Origin: Lachnospiraceae bacterium UBA5902
GTDB taxonomy: Bacteria > Bacillota > Clostridia > Lachnospirales > Lachnospiraceae
NCBI GenBank assembly: GCA_002431865.1
Contig: DJEI01000012.1
Span: forward strand, 1-19,489
Length of the DNA: 19,489 nucleotides
Direction of reading: 5' to 3'
The notes beneath the pieces were generated by a model that saw nothing but the letters and a program-made list of their open reading frames with translations, was not told the DNA's origin and searched no databases. This document shows positions 1 to 7,701 of the stretch, in pieces (position 1 is the stretch's first letter; every line of letters begins with the position of its first letter). Made by a program: the position numbers and the translations under genes.

Positions 1-604
1 CGTTCATGATGCTCCCTCCTCTTACGAACTTTCTCTTGATACCGCTCACGGCTGCCTTACACAAGTTCCAGAATCCTATCGTTACCGGCTTCACTGCAAC
101 AACGAACAGAATCGTAAGTCCGACGCCTGCGAATCCACATCCAAGCATAAATACGGCTGCCGGAATATTGCTGATCATCAGGAATGGAATCACGGCTAAT
201 GTTCCCGCGATTCCTGCCACCGCCACCGTTACGACCACTGCATAAAATGTAATCAAGAGCGAAAGTACAACAATTAACATGCTTAATACCAATATTCCTG
301 CCGTAAGCAGAAGCGGCACCCAGACCGGAGAACTGATTACTAACAGTGTGATTTCCCATACATGCAGGCGATGCGTCGGCTTTATCTTCTGTTTTACGAT
401 TTTTGTGAGTGGAGTGTCCTCCAGAATCTGATCCACGGCATCATCCGGTGCATCCATCGATGCAACTGCCTCTTCCTCCGTCATGCCATCTTCTATCCGG
501 TCATCGATCATCTCAGTGTAATAAGCGATAAACCGCTCCATATCTTCCGTCGGCATCTTCGGAATCCTCGCCCGAATCGCCGATAAATATTCCTGTTTAT
601 TCAT
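1..604 (-). CDS. DUF1700 (HAAS-type) membrane protein, partial at left edge
   Basis: An open frame starts at the ATG at 604-602 and reads without a stop to the window edge, giving 201 residues. Residues 1-65 form a soluble helical region opening MNKQEYLSAIRARIP, with the acidic DRIEDGMTEEEAVASM segment typical of the DUF1700/HAAS domain. From about residue 83 the protein is almost wholly hydrophobic, with roughly three to four membrane segments (about 84-125, 126-146 and 150-172), and ends in a basic stretch (GIKRKFVRRG). Family members are usually near 200 residues, so nearly the whole protein is probably here. The start lies inside the end of the PadR gene (8-base overlap), which implies translational coupling. 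In other Firmicutes such proteins accompany PadR regulators; their exact role is unknown, and a sensory or envelope function is inference. Confidence 0.85.
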   Translation of the reverse strand, partial: MNKQEYLSAIRARIPKMPTEDMERFIAYYTEMIDDRIEDGMTEEEAVASMDAPDDAVDQILEDTPLTKIVKQKIKPTHRLHVWEITLLVISSPVWVPLLLTAGILVLSMLIVVLSLLITFYAVVVTVAVAGIAGTLAVIPFLMISNIPAAVFMLGCGFAGVGLTILFVVAVKPVTIGFWNLCKAAVSGIKRKFVRGGSIMN

Positions 605-932
605 GGTCTTGTGCCTCCTTCATAGGTACTTCCCGAACGATAAATCGATAAATGGATTCCAGTTCCTTCCATTCCTCCTGAAATTCTTCGATTCGCGCCC
701 GTCCTGCGTCTGTAATATGATAATATTTCCGAAGTCGTCCATTGTGCTCCACCGACTGTACCGTCAGATACGCATTTGCTTCCAGACGTCGTAAAATCGG
801 GTACAGCGTCGACTCCGAAATCGTCACATACGGTTTCATATCTTTGATGATCTGATATCCATAGGAATCTTCATCTTTGATTGCCGCCAGCACGCATACA
901 TCCAACATGCCTCGTTTTAATTGAATATCCAT
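597..932 (-). CDS. PadR-family transcriptional regulator
   Basis: The product is a 111-residue winged-helix DNA-binding protein of the short PadR class. It opens MDIQLKRGMLDVCVLAAI, then has SYGYQIIKDM and SESTLYPILRRLEANAYL, the hallmark recognition-helix block, followed by the wing (GRLRKYYHITDAGR) and a C-terminal dimerisation helix. An upstream in-frame ATG exists at 938, but the AGGAGG at about 942-947 lies only about 3 bases from it and about 9 from the ATG at 932, so 932 is preferred. The stop overlaps the next gene (DUF1700), forming a two-gene operon. A promoter overlapped by an inverted repeat lies about 110 bases upstream, consistent with autorepression. The inducing ligand is not evident. 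Confidence 0.93.
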   Translation of the reverse strand: MDIQLKRGMLDVCVLAAIKDEDSYGYQIIKDMKPYVTISESTLYPILRRLEANAYLTVQSVEHNGRLRKYYHITDAGRARIEEFQEEWKELESIYRFIVREVPMKEAQDHE

Positions 933-991
933 ATGCATACACCTCCTCTCATCCGGTAATGCCCCTTCGCTTCGTTCAGCGGCAGATCGTC

Positions 992-1031
992 GAAACCATC
1001 CTTAATCATTCACTATGCTCATGATGGTTTC
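992..1031 (-). repeat. Inverted repeat in the PadR leader
   Basis: A perfect 9-bp inverted repeat, gaaaccatc (992-1000) and gatggtttc (1023-1031), is separated by 22 bases. It lies just downstream of the inferred transcription start of the padR operon, so the transcript could fold it into a hairpin in the roughly 105-base leader. A role as operator or leader structure is inference; it lacks the T-run of a terminator. Confidence 0.45.
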
Positions 1032-1040
1032 CTCTACAGC

Positions 1041-1073
1041 TAATACTATACGTCGCATAGTATTATATGTCAA
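1041..1073 (-). promoter_or_regulatory. padR operon promoter with overlapping operator
   Basis: On the minus strand there is a consensus -35 TTGACA (1073-1068), a 17-base spacer and a -10 TATAGT (1050-1045). A 9-bp perfect inverted repeat, TAATACTAT (1041-1049) and ATAGTATTA (1057-1065), with a 7-base centre, covers the -10 and most of the spacer. An A+T-rich dyad over the core promoter, immediately upstream of a PadR gene, is the expected layout for an autorepressor operator. Confidence 0.82.
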
Positions 1074-1125
1074 GTAGTATTTTTAATTTTTACTCCTGCA
1101 CATTCTGCATAATTCCTGATTGCAT

Positions 1126-1158
1126 AAAAAAATCACCATGCTTTCACATGATGATTTT
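1126..1158 (-). terminator. Rho-independent terminator after the tyrosine kinase operon
   Basis: On the minus strand, AAAATCATCATG pairs with CATGGTGATTTT (12 bp with one T-G wobble; plus-strand arms 1147-1158 and 1129-1140) around the 6-base loop TGAAAG. It is followed by a run of T (plus-strand A-run 1126-1132). It lies about 28 bases past the kinase stop codon, so the operon ends here. Confidence 0.85.
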
Positions 1159-1185
1159 CTATAATCTAACTTTATTCTGCCCTGT

Positions 1186-1923
1186 CTACTTCTTTTCCTC
1201 TTGACCATACGAACCGTATGTACCATAATTGCCATAATATTTTCCGTAATACCTGCCATAGTATTTGCCGTAATATTTTCCGTAGGCTTTTCCGGCGACT
1301 TCCACCTTATTCATGATCGTTCCCAGGATACGGCAGCCAGACTTCTCAAGCTGTTCCTTGACCTTCTGCTCCAGACGATAGCTGATGGAATCTGCTGCAA
1401 TCACAATAATTGCACCATCACAGTTCTGAGCGACAATCGCCGCATCAATTACGGAACCAAGTGGCGGACAATCCACGATCACATAATCGTATTCCTCCCG
1501 CCCCTTCGCCATCAATGCCTTAAACAGATCATTTCCAAGCAGTTCCGAAGGATTCGGTGCGCTTTGACCGGAAAATATCATATGCAGATTTTCGATATTT
1601 GTCTCATAGATCACATTGTCCAGCTTCTCCTGTCCGGACAGATAATGGGATAAACCGACAACCTCCTCACTGATTTCATGTCGAACCAGCACAACGGATT
1701 TACGGATATCCGCATCCACATACAGAATCTTCTTCCCTGTCTCTGTCATAGTCCTTGCAAGCTCAAATGAAACCGTCGACTTTCCTTCATTCGGTGTTGC
1801 CGAAGTAAATGCAATCGTCTTAATATCGCTTCCTAAGAACTGAATATTCGTACGCAAAGCCTTGTACGATTCTCTTGCATTATAATTTAACTCATCAATC
1901 TTTTCGAGTACTATCTTCTTCAT
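1186..1923 (-). CDS. cpsD: CpsD/CapB-type bacterial tyrosine kinase (BY-kinase)
   Basis: A 245-residue cytoplasmic kinase that autophosphorylates tyrosines in its tail and, in known systems, cycles with its membrane partner and phosphatase to control capsule or exopolysaccharide chain synthesis. The family nucleotide-binding motifs are visible: Walker A SATPNEGKST (41-50), Walker A' LYVDADIRKS (67-76) and Walker B VIVDCPP (148-154). The N-terminal RESYKALRTNI (17-27) matches the oligomer-contact region. The C-terminal tail (214-239) has 12 tyrosines in YGKYYGKYYGRYYGKYYG-like repeats. It starts 14 bases after the Wzz-like gene, with GAGGGG as ribosome site. It is the last gene of its operon and no glycosyltransferase follows. 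The symbol follows the pneumococcal naming. Confidence 0.95.
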   Translation of the reverse strand: MKKIVLEKIDELNYNARESYKALRTNIQFLGSDIKTIAFTSATPNEGKSTVSFELARTMTETGKKILYVDADIRKSVVLVRHEISEEVVGLSHYLSGQEKLDNVIYETNIENLHMIFSGQSAPNPSELLGNDLFKALMAKGREEYDYVIVDCPPLGSVIDAAIVAQNCDGAIIVIAADSISYRLEQKVKEQLEKSGCRILGTIMNKVEVAGKAYGKYYGKYYGRYYGKYYGNYGTYGSYGQEEKK

Positions 1924-1937
1924 GTTCTATCCCCTCA

Positions 1938-2696
1938 TTAAGCGCTCTTTTTCATCGCATGCTTACCGCTTTTCTTTGCTTTCTTACCCTTTGTCTTCTT
2001 CTCATTCTGGTATACAGGAATCGAACCAAGGTTTGTAAGTCCCAGATATTTCTCTGCATCATCTGCCGTCTTGATCGAATCATCCAACAGATACCTTACT
2101 ATAATCACACCTGCCGCCAGCACAAACAAGATCAATCCGCCAAGCACGATGTTCTTCTTCGTATTCGGTGACACCGGTTTCTCAGCTACCACACCGGTAT
2201 CTACAACATTCGGCACTTCCGTTGCCATGACATCAGCCGTTTTCTTCGCTGTGACCTCTGCATATTTGTCCACAATCGTCTTTGCCATATACGGATCTGC
2301 ATTTCGCACAGACAAGGTCAGAATACGTGTATTGGAATCATTTGTGATTGTGACAGTATCCAAAAACTGTTCATACGTCATATCCAGCTCTAATTCCTGA
2401 ATTACGGATTCTACTACATTCCGGCTCTTCGCAAGCACCATATAATCCTGTGTCAGCTGTGTACCCATCTGCAGATCGGTAAGCGAAGTCAATGTTGTTG
2501 TCTTTGACAAAATATACAAAGAGGATGTTGATTCATACATCGGTGTCACGCATAAGATCGTATACAATGCCGCAATCACAGCACCTGCAACTGCTGCACC
2601 AATCAGAATCCAGATCTTCGACCACAATACTAAAAATAATTCCTTCAAATCAATCTCTTCTGTACTTTGAGACTGTATTTTCTTTTCGTTCTCCAT
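1938..2696 (-). CDS. Wzz/YveK-like polysaccharide co-polymerase, BY-kinase activator
   Basis: A 252-residue inner-membrane protein of the CapA/YveK/CpsC type. Two transmembrane helices (about 26-48 and 183-203) flank an extracytoplasmic domain, with a proline-containing KPVSPNTKKN segment just before the second helix as in Wzz proteins. The cytoplasmic tail (204-252) includes DAEKYLGLTNLGSIPVY, the part that in this family contacts and activates the separate tyrosine kinase, and then an unusually lysine-rich end (KKTKGKKAKKSGKHAMKK). The gene begins 22 bases after the phosphatase stop and ends 14 bases before the kinase start, which supports co-transcription and a functional pair with the kinase. 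Confidence 0.92.
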   Translation of the reverse strand: MENEKKIQSQSTEEIDLKELFLVLWSKIWILIGAAVAGAVIAALYTILCVTPMYESTSSLYILSKTTTLTSLTDLQMGTQLTQDYMVLAKSRNVVESVIQELELDMTYEQFLDTVTITNDSNTRILTLSVRNADPYMAKTIVDKYAEVTAKKTADVMATEVPNVVDTGVVAEKPVSPNTKKNIVLGGLILFVLAAGVIIVRYLLDDSIKTADDAEKYLGLTNLGSIPVYQNEKKTKGKKAKKSGKHAMKKSA

Positions 2697-2718
2697 CGTT
2701 TTCCCTTTATCCTCCCTG

Positions 2719-3444
2719 TTAATCTATCCGCTCATTCCGGAGCAGCTTCTCTGCCTTTCTATATAACACATCCTCCAGCAGATCTGGATCTAATTTCTTC
2801 TCCATCCACGCCAGTGCTTCCTTCACAAAAGGCGCCCGGTCATCCGTATTATGCGCATCTGTGCCAATCATACTGATGTAGCCCTCCTGCATCAGCTTAC
2901 GACACCATTTCACATGACTGTCAAACATACCGCCGACCAGACTGCCCGCATTCATCTGCAGGATGGCTCCATTTTTGCAGATCTCATCCACGCGGTCTAT
3001 ATGTTTCGTCAACTCATGATAACGCTCTACATGTGCAATCAACGGGCGATATCCAGCCTGTGTCAGCATGCGGATTGCCTCAAATATATCGGAATAGCTC
3101 GTCGCAGGTGCAAACTCTACAAGCACATATTTTGTCCCCTGCATCGTGTTGATGCGCTGGTCTTTCAGTGCCGCAATCACGCCTTTATTCCAATATACCT
3201 CATTTCCAAGATACATCTCATAATCAGGATATTTCTGCTGCACCTTCCCGCGCAGTACCTCAAATATCTTTTTAAAATCTGCCCCTGTCTCCCTGGTATG
3301 TCCCAGATAATAATGCGGTGTCAGAATCATCGTGCGGATTCCCTGACTGTATGCAATATCAATCATATCCATAGACATCTCTTCGTTCTTGGAGCCGTCA
3401 TCTACCCCCGGTAGAACATGGCAATGTACATCTACTATCTTCAA
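2719..3444 (-). CDS. cpsB: CpsB/CapC-type PHP-family protein-tyrosine phosphatase
   Basis: A 241-residue metal-dependent phosphatase that removes phosphate from the CpsD-type kinase tail. PHP-fold metal ligands are visible: DVHCH (H7, H9), PGVDDGS (D15-D16), LTPHYY (H44), GNEVYW (E82), IAHVERY (H138) and IGTDAHN (D196, H198). The length matches the roughly 243-residue family. The open frame extends upstream to 3801 but that part overlaps the preceding gene out of frame. The real start is a TTG at 3444-3442, preceded at about 7 bases by AAGGGG, placing MKIVDVHCH at the N-terminus as in relatives. It begins 11 bases after the previous stop. TTG use may lower its expression relative to the kinase (inference). 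Confidence 0.93.
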   Translation of the reverse strand: MKIVDVHCHVLPGVDDGSKNEEMSMDMIDIAYSQGIRTMILTPHYYLGHTRETGADFKKIFEVLRGKVQQKYPDYEMYLGNEVYWNKGVIAALKDQRINTMQGTKYVLVEFAPATSYSDIFEAIRMLTQAGYRPLIAHVERYHELTKHIDRVDEICKNGAILQMNAGSLVGGMFDSHVKWCRKLMQEGYISMIGTDAHNTDDRAPFVKEALAWMEKKLDPDLLEDVLYRKAEKLLRNERID

Positions 3445-3455
3445 CTGTTTTCCCC

Positions 3456-5072
3456 TTATTCGTCTTCCATTTGTCTCTTGCGGACTACACCGACCAGCGT
3501 CATAAGCAGTACGCCCACGAGAACTGCCATGCTTGCAATCGCACCTACAATCATAGCCGCGTGTTTCGCATAGTCCCGCATGAATAAATACAGGCTCGAC
3601 GGCTGCATATAAATCTTCGCATACGGCTTCATCACATACGATCCAATCGCAAAAAGCAATGTGATGACTGCTCCTGCAATCACGCCGCGTGCAATATACC
3701 GCACCCCACGGTGATGATACCGATCCATAAGTATGACGATCACGACCATAAGCAGCATGTTGACTGCCATAATCGGAAGTGTCTGTTTCATGAATGCCCA
3801 ATATCCCTGCTTGATTCCATAAATGCTGGAACCAACCATGTCCGTAGAATAACTCTGCACATTTCCAACAATCACATTGGCACAGGTCTGCTGTGCTTCC
3901 CCGGAAAGTCCACAGTCCATTTCCATCAGCTTCTGCTGTAGCTCTGAGCCATCATAATTCTGTATCGTTCCGCTCAGACTGCTCTTCGCCTGCTGCTTTG
4001 CCGCATTCAAAAAGGTATCGTATCCAACCTGCTGCATCATCGTATCAACCGCTTCGGCATTTTGATCTGCAAGCTCCCGCTGAATCGCCTGATTCATATC
4101 ATCATAAACATATCTATAATACCCGCTGGAGGTCAGATTATCAATCACAAATGACTGACGGAATACACTTGCCCCCACACCGAGCAGCAACACACCAACC
4201 ATGACATGTGCCGCAATTATCACCATATATACAGTTCCCGTAATCTTCCGATATGCACTGCGCATCTTGTGATTCACATAGTAGCGTGCAGTCTTCCGGT
4301 TCCGCTTCTTGCGCTGCCAAGGAAAGCATTTTCCAAGATACAGACCAAGTACCAGCAATAAGATAATGCCAAGCATCGTGTAAATAACAATATTTCCAAC
4401 CCGCACATAGTTTGTTACATCCAATGGATGGTTGACGGATGGCAGTTCTTTCTTCTCGCTTCCGTCCTTGTTCTCATATATGATCGTATGATGTTCCACA
4501 TCATATGTGACCTTGCCGTCTGCTTCCTCTTCGTCAATCTGCTGAATCACAGCTTCTGTTGTCTGCATACCCGCAGATTCTCCGGTGGAACCATCCTCTT
4601 TCACATCTGATTCCGGATTCTCCGCTTCTGTTGCCGCTTCCTCCGTCGGTACAACCATGATTGGCGGTTTTGTCGTCTCGGTTGTCGCTTCGGTTGTATT
4701 CTCTTCTGTCGTCTCCTCCGTAGTATCCTCCGCATCACTCAGCTTATACAGATATCCTTCCGAAACTCCCTGTGCAATACTTCCATACATCTGCGAAATC
4801 GCCGCATCTGCCTGACTTGCAGACAAATCAACATCATCCTGTGCCAGATATCCGGTTAACTGTGAGATATATTCCGGTTTTGCCGCATACGCTTCGTTAT
4901 TGTAATAAAATGTTCCGGAAGCCGCTGCAATCACACGCGCTTCCTCACCATTGATATCACCCGCTAAAGCGCGAACAGAAAATCCCAACACCATCATCGG
5001 CACGATCAGCGCCAGCGTTGCGATCCGCGCGGACTTTCTATGAAAATGAAGTCTTCTCCCTTTGGATTCCAT
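3456..5072 (-). CDS. Unrecognised multi-span membrane protein, first gene of kinase operon
   Basis: A 538-residue protein I do not recognise. It has a signal-like N-terminus (hydrophobic 16-37, ALAGD), an extracytoplasmic region (about 38-222) with a Thr/Glu-rich linker (112-152, TTEETTEENTTEATTE), a membrane helix (225-247) followed by a very basic loop (QRKKRNRK), a second helix (280-303), a second soluble segment (305-430) predicted mostly helical and carrying two cysteines (C387, C397), then three more helices (about 432-449, 461-480, 505-529) and a short charged tail. The start at 5072 is supported by GAGGAG about 6-7 bases upstream. It is tightly followed by cpsB (11 bases), so it is probably a component or regulator of the same tyrosine-phosphorylation system. 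No enzymatic motif is apparent. Confidence 0.85.
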   Translation of the reverse strand: MESKGRRLHFHRKSARIATLALIVPMMVLGFSVRALAGDINGEEARVIAAASGTFYYNNEAYAAKPEYISQLTGYLAQDDVDLSASQADAAISQMYGSIAQGVSEGYLYKLSDAEDTTEETTEENTTEATTETTKPPIMVVPTEEAATEAENPESDVKEDGSTGESAGMQTTEAVIQQIDEEEADGKVTYDVEHHTIIYENKDGSEKKELPSVNHPLDVTNYVRVGNIVIYTMLGIILLLVLGLYLGKCFPWQRKKRNRKTARYYVNHKMRSAYRKITGTVYMVIIAAHVMVGVLLLGVGASVFRQSFVIDNLTSSGYYRYVYDDMNQAIQRELADQNAEAVDTMMQQVGYDTFLNAAKQQAKSSLSGTIQNYDGSELQQKLMEMDCGLSGEAQQTCANVIVGNVQSYSTDMVGSSIYGIKQGYWAFMKQTLPIMAVNMLLMVVIVILMDRYHHRGVRYIARGVIAGAVITLLFAIGSYVMKPYAKIYMQPSSLYLFMRDYAKHAAMIVGAIASMAVLVGVLLMTLVGVVRKRQMEDE

Positions 5073-5107
5073 ATAACTCCTCGTTTCCTCTCTATCATAT
5101 GCTTGGA

Positions 5108-5166
5108 AAATTGCAAAAAGTATGCAGAACGTAATTTTTGCAATTTGCTAAACATATCATATGTTT
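5108..5166. repeat. Two inverted repeats in front of the kinase operon
   Basis: A perfect 12-bp inverted repeat, AAATTGCAAAAA (5108-5119) and TTTTTGCAATTT (5135-5146), has a 15-base centre. Next to it lies a 17-base palindrome with a single central base, AAACATATCATATGTTT (5150-5166). Both sit between the terminator of the ChW gene and the start of the four-gene kinase operon, where the operon promoter must be. I could not settle on one -35/-10 pair there. They may be operator sites or, for the larger one, a leader hairpin. Confidence 0.55.
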
Positions 5167-5167
5167 T

Positions 5168-5203
5168 AAATCATATAAAGGCTGCTACTTATTGTAACAG
5201 CCT
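5168..5203 (-). terminator. Terminator after the ChW-repeat gene
   Basis: On the minus strand AGGCTGTTAC pairs with GTAGCAGCCT (10 bp with one T-G wobble; plus-strand arms 5194-5203 and 5179-5188) around a 5-base loop, followed by TTTATATGATTT. It lies about 35 bases past the stop at 5237 and separates this gene from the kinase operon. Confidence 0.75.
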
Positions 5204-5236
5204 CTATATACATTTTATTTTGTACGGAATGTAGGA

Positions 5237-7429
5237 TTATTTAACTTCTACATAGTTAACACTAGCAATCTTCTGAGTACCAAGATCTACAAAGAACTGA
5301 TCCTTTGTAACATCCCCAGCTACATACATCTTACCATTCTGGAAGAATACTTTATACTGCTTGCCAGCAATTGTAGCATTTGAATACTTGCTACTGATAG
5401 CAACTTTATCTACAGTATATGCCTTACCGCTTGTACCTACCATAGTCAGTGTAGCTGTAAGATTCTTCTCATATTTAGCTGCATTCTGAATAGCTTCAGC
5501 TGCATTAATTACCTTGCTTGCCTTACCGCTATTTACAGAAGCTGTAAGCTTGAGGGTCTTATCTGCAGTCTCAGCTGCAATCTTATCTGTAACATCCTTT
5601 CCATCGCGAGTGTACGTTACCTTCTTGTCTGCATATTTAACAGTGTATTTGACACCATCTGATGTTTCTGCAGTCCAATCCTCATTCTCAAGATCTTTCA
5701 GTTCATTGTAGCAATGTGCAACCGCATCGTTAAGATCATTTACGATTTCCTGACCCTTGCCTGTGAATGTAAGAGTAACTCTTGCATTATCACTAATTGC
5801 TACTTCTGTTGCCTTCTTCTCTGTTACATTAACAACAATCGATGTAACCTTTGTAGGATCTGCCTTTGATACAACCTCAATATAACCTTTACCACGACCA
5901 ACTGCTGTAATCGTACCGTTCTCATTAACAGTAACTACATCAGGTGTCTTAGATGTGTATGTAAGTGATGTATTTGTTGCATCTACAGGTGTAATGATAA
6001 CCTCTGCCTTTGCTGTATCCCCTACACCAAGTGAGATCTCTGCGTTCTTAGCTTCAATCTTAGTAACAGCCTTAACAACTGTAACCTTAACTGTTGCAGA
6101 CTTCTTAGAACCGTCTGTTGTTGTAACTTTAATCGTAGCTGTACCAGCCTTGACTGCTGTAACCTTACCTGTTGCATCAACAGTTGCTACAGACTCATCT
6201 GAAGATGTGTAAACAACTCTCTTGTTTGTAACAGATGTAGGAGCAAATGTAAGTTTAACCTTATCTGTTGCACCAACATTCATTGTTGCAGACTTTGTCA
6301 TAGTAGCAGAAAGTGCAGCTGCCTTAACTTCTTTTGCTGCCTGTGTACCCTTCTCAGTAGAGCTCATGAATGCATAGCTGTTTGTAGCAGGCAATGCGTT
6401 TGGAGCTGGTGATCCCTTCGGAACTACACAGATCTGAATACCCTCAAGTCTCTTAGCTGCACCGGCAGAACCGGCAGTCTGACCATTCTTAGCCCATCCT
6501 AACCAGCCATATGTCTGTGCATGTACTCTGTAGTATACATCATAATAATTTGCAACTTCGCCTGTAAGCTTGATCTCGATTGCTTCGAGTCTCTTTGCCT
6601 CATGAGATGTACCAGACATCTTTCCATCCTTAACCCAGCCTTTCGTCCAGCCGTATGTCTGTACATGAGTTCTGTATGTGATACCACCTGTTAAGCCAGG
6701 GATATCAAGCTTTGTAGTATCAAGCTTGATCTTGATACCTTCCAATCTCTTTGCCTCGCCAAATGTACCAGCAACTGCACCATCACAAACTTCCTTCTGG
6801 TCGCCGTATGTCTGTACATGTACGCTGTACTTTACTGCGCCATCTGCTGTCATAGAAGGTTTCTTACCAAGATCTACAAATGCGCAGCCAAAAGATCCCT
6901 CTGATGGAAGTGTGCCCTTAGGGAGAATCTGAATCTGGATTGACTCCAGTCTCTTTGCCTGTCCTGCTGTACCAGCAGACTGACCATTCTTCGCCCATCC
7001 TAACCATCCATAAGACTGTGCATGTACTCTGTAATATACATCGTACTTGCCTGCGTCAGAACCTGTCAATTTGATCCGGATTGCCTCCAGTCTCTTTGCT
7101 GCACCAACTGTACCACTCTGACCACCATTTGCTGAGAATTTCTTTTCCCAGCCAATTGACTGAATGTGGGTTTTGTACTCAATGCCAAGATTCTTGTCGC
7201 CTTCGACCTTAATCTGAATTGCTTCCAGCCTCTTAGCTTCACCTGTTGTACCTGCAGGCTTGCCATTCTTTACCCAGCCCTGCTTCCAGCCATCTTTCTG
7301 GACATGTACACGATATGTAACTGTCGGTACAGATGCAGCTTCTGATGTCAAAGAACCGGTTGTAATCACGCTGACTGCAACAACGAAAGCTAAAAGAAAA
7401 GCAACAATCTTCTTCATACTTTTCTGCAT
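5237..7429 (-). CDS. Secreted protein with six ChW repeats and two Big_2 Ig-like domains
   Basis: A 730-residue exported protein. It has a signal peptide (1-32, ending SEAAS) and then six ChW repeats (about 38-76, 83-121, 131-169, 199-236, 249-289, 298-337) with the signature YRVHxQxxGWxxGWxxNG...GxAKRLExIxI. These fall into two triads; the second and third repeats of each triad share the linker KLTG...YDVYYRVHAQ. Repeat four has lost its tryptophan. Two Big_2-type Ig domains follow (about 375-452 and 454-536), then an unrecognised domain (540-730). No sorting motif or C-terminal helix is present, so it is secreted or held non-covalently. The ATG at 7429 has AAGGAGGAG about 8 bases upstream. 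Codon choice looks more biased than in its neighbours, suggesting high expression (inference). The ligand is unknown; ChW repeats are thought to bind surfaces or carbohydrate. Confidence 0.92.
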   Translation of the reverse strand: MQKSMKKIVAFLLAFVVAVSVITTGSLTSEAASVPTVTYRVHVQKDGWKQGWVKNGKPAGTTGEAKRLEAIQIKVEGDKNLGIEYKTHIQSIGWEKKFSANGGQSGTVGAAKRLEAIRIKLTGSDAGKYDVYYRVHAQSYGWLGWAKNGQSAGTAGQAKRLESIQIQILPKGTLPSEGSFGCAFVDLGKKPSMTADGAVKYSVHVQTYGDQKEVCDGAVAGTFGEAKRLEGIKIKLDTTKLDIPGLTGGITYRTHVQTYGWTKGWVKDGKMSGTSHEAKRLEAIEIKLTGEVANYYDVYYRVHAQTYGWLGWAKNGQTAGSAGAAKRLEGIQICVVPKGSPAPNALPATNSYAFMSSTEKGTQAAKEVKAAALSATMTKSATMNVGATDKVKLTFAPTSVTNKRVVYTSSDESVATVDATGKVTAVKAGTATIKVTTTDGSKKSATVKVTVVKAVTKIEAKNAEISLGVGDTAKAEVIITPVDATNTSLTYTSKTPDVVTVNENGTITAVGRGKGYIEVVSKADPTKVTSIVVNVTEKKATEVAISDNARVTLTFTGKGQEIVNDLNDAVAHCYNELKDLENEDWTAETSDGVKYTVKYADKKVTYTRDGKDVTDKIAAETADKTLKLTASVNSGKASKVINAAEAIQNAAKYEKNLTATLTMVGTSGKAYTVDKVAISSKYSNATIAGKQYKVFFQNGKMYVAGDVTKDQFFVDLGTQKIASVNYVEVK

Positions 7430-7537
7430 GTTTTCTCTCCTCCTTATAAAGATTCTTTTTTCGAGTCAAAACTTCATCCTTTGTATAGGCACACCACAAA
7501 CAGACGAAGTTCGCCCCAATTTCTACATACGCCAATT

Positions 7538-7566
7538 ATTGTACAGCATGAATTTACTTAATTCAA
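7538..7566 (-). promoter_or_regulatory. Candidate promoter of the ChW-repeat gene
   Basis: On the minus strand there is a -35-like TTGAAT (7566-7561), a 17-base spacer and a -10-like TACAAT (7543-7538), giving a leader of roughly 100 bases before the ATG at 7429. The match is fair (4/6 and 5/6). The rest of 7430-7701 is A+T-rich with no convincing gene. Confidence 0.5.
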
Positions 7567-7701
7567 TATTCCAGAATTACATTAAATGTGCTAATTTTTA
7601 CATTTCAGAAGAGAGAATTTCATTTATGCACGAATATTAGTAGATAATGCAATCTACCTATATTCAACAGATTATCATTAATCGCCTTAAGGTTGCTTAC
7701 T

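Noticed and set aside
1..22. Ribosome-site-like GGAGGG followed by ATG on the minus strand, as if a new gene began at 7-5
   Set aside because: This ATG is in the same open frame as the DUF1700 gene, with no stop between, so it cannot be a separate gene start from what is visible here.
3445..3801. Extension of the CpsB frame upstream to an ATG at 3801
   Set aside because: It would overlap the end of the membrane-protein gene by over 300 bases in another frame, encodes unfamilylike sequence, and the TTG at 3444 has its own ribosome site and gives the family N-terminus.
7640..7657. Small inverted repeat GTAGAT/ATCTAC as terminator of the surface operon
   Set aside because: Only 6 bp of A+T-rich stem and no T-run on the minus strand; too weak to call.
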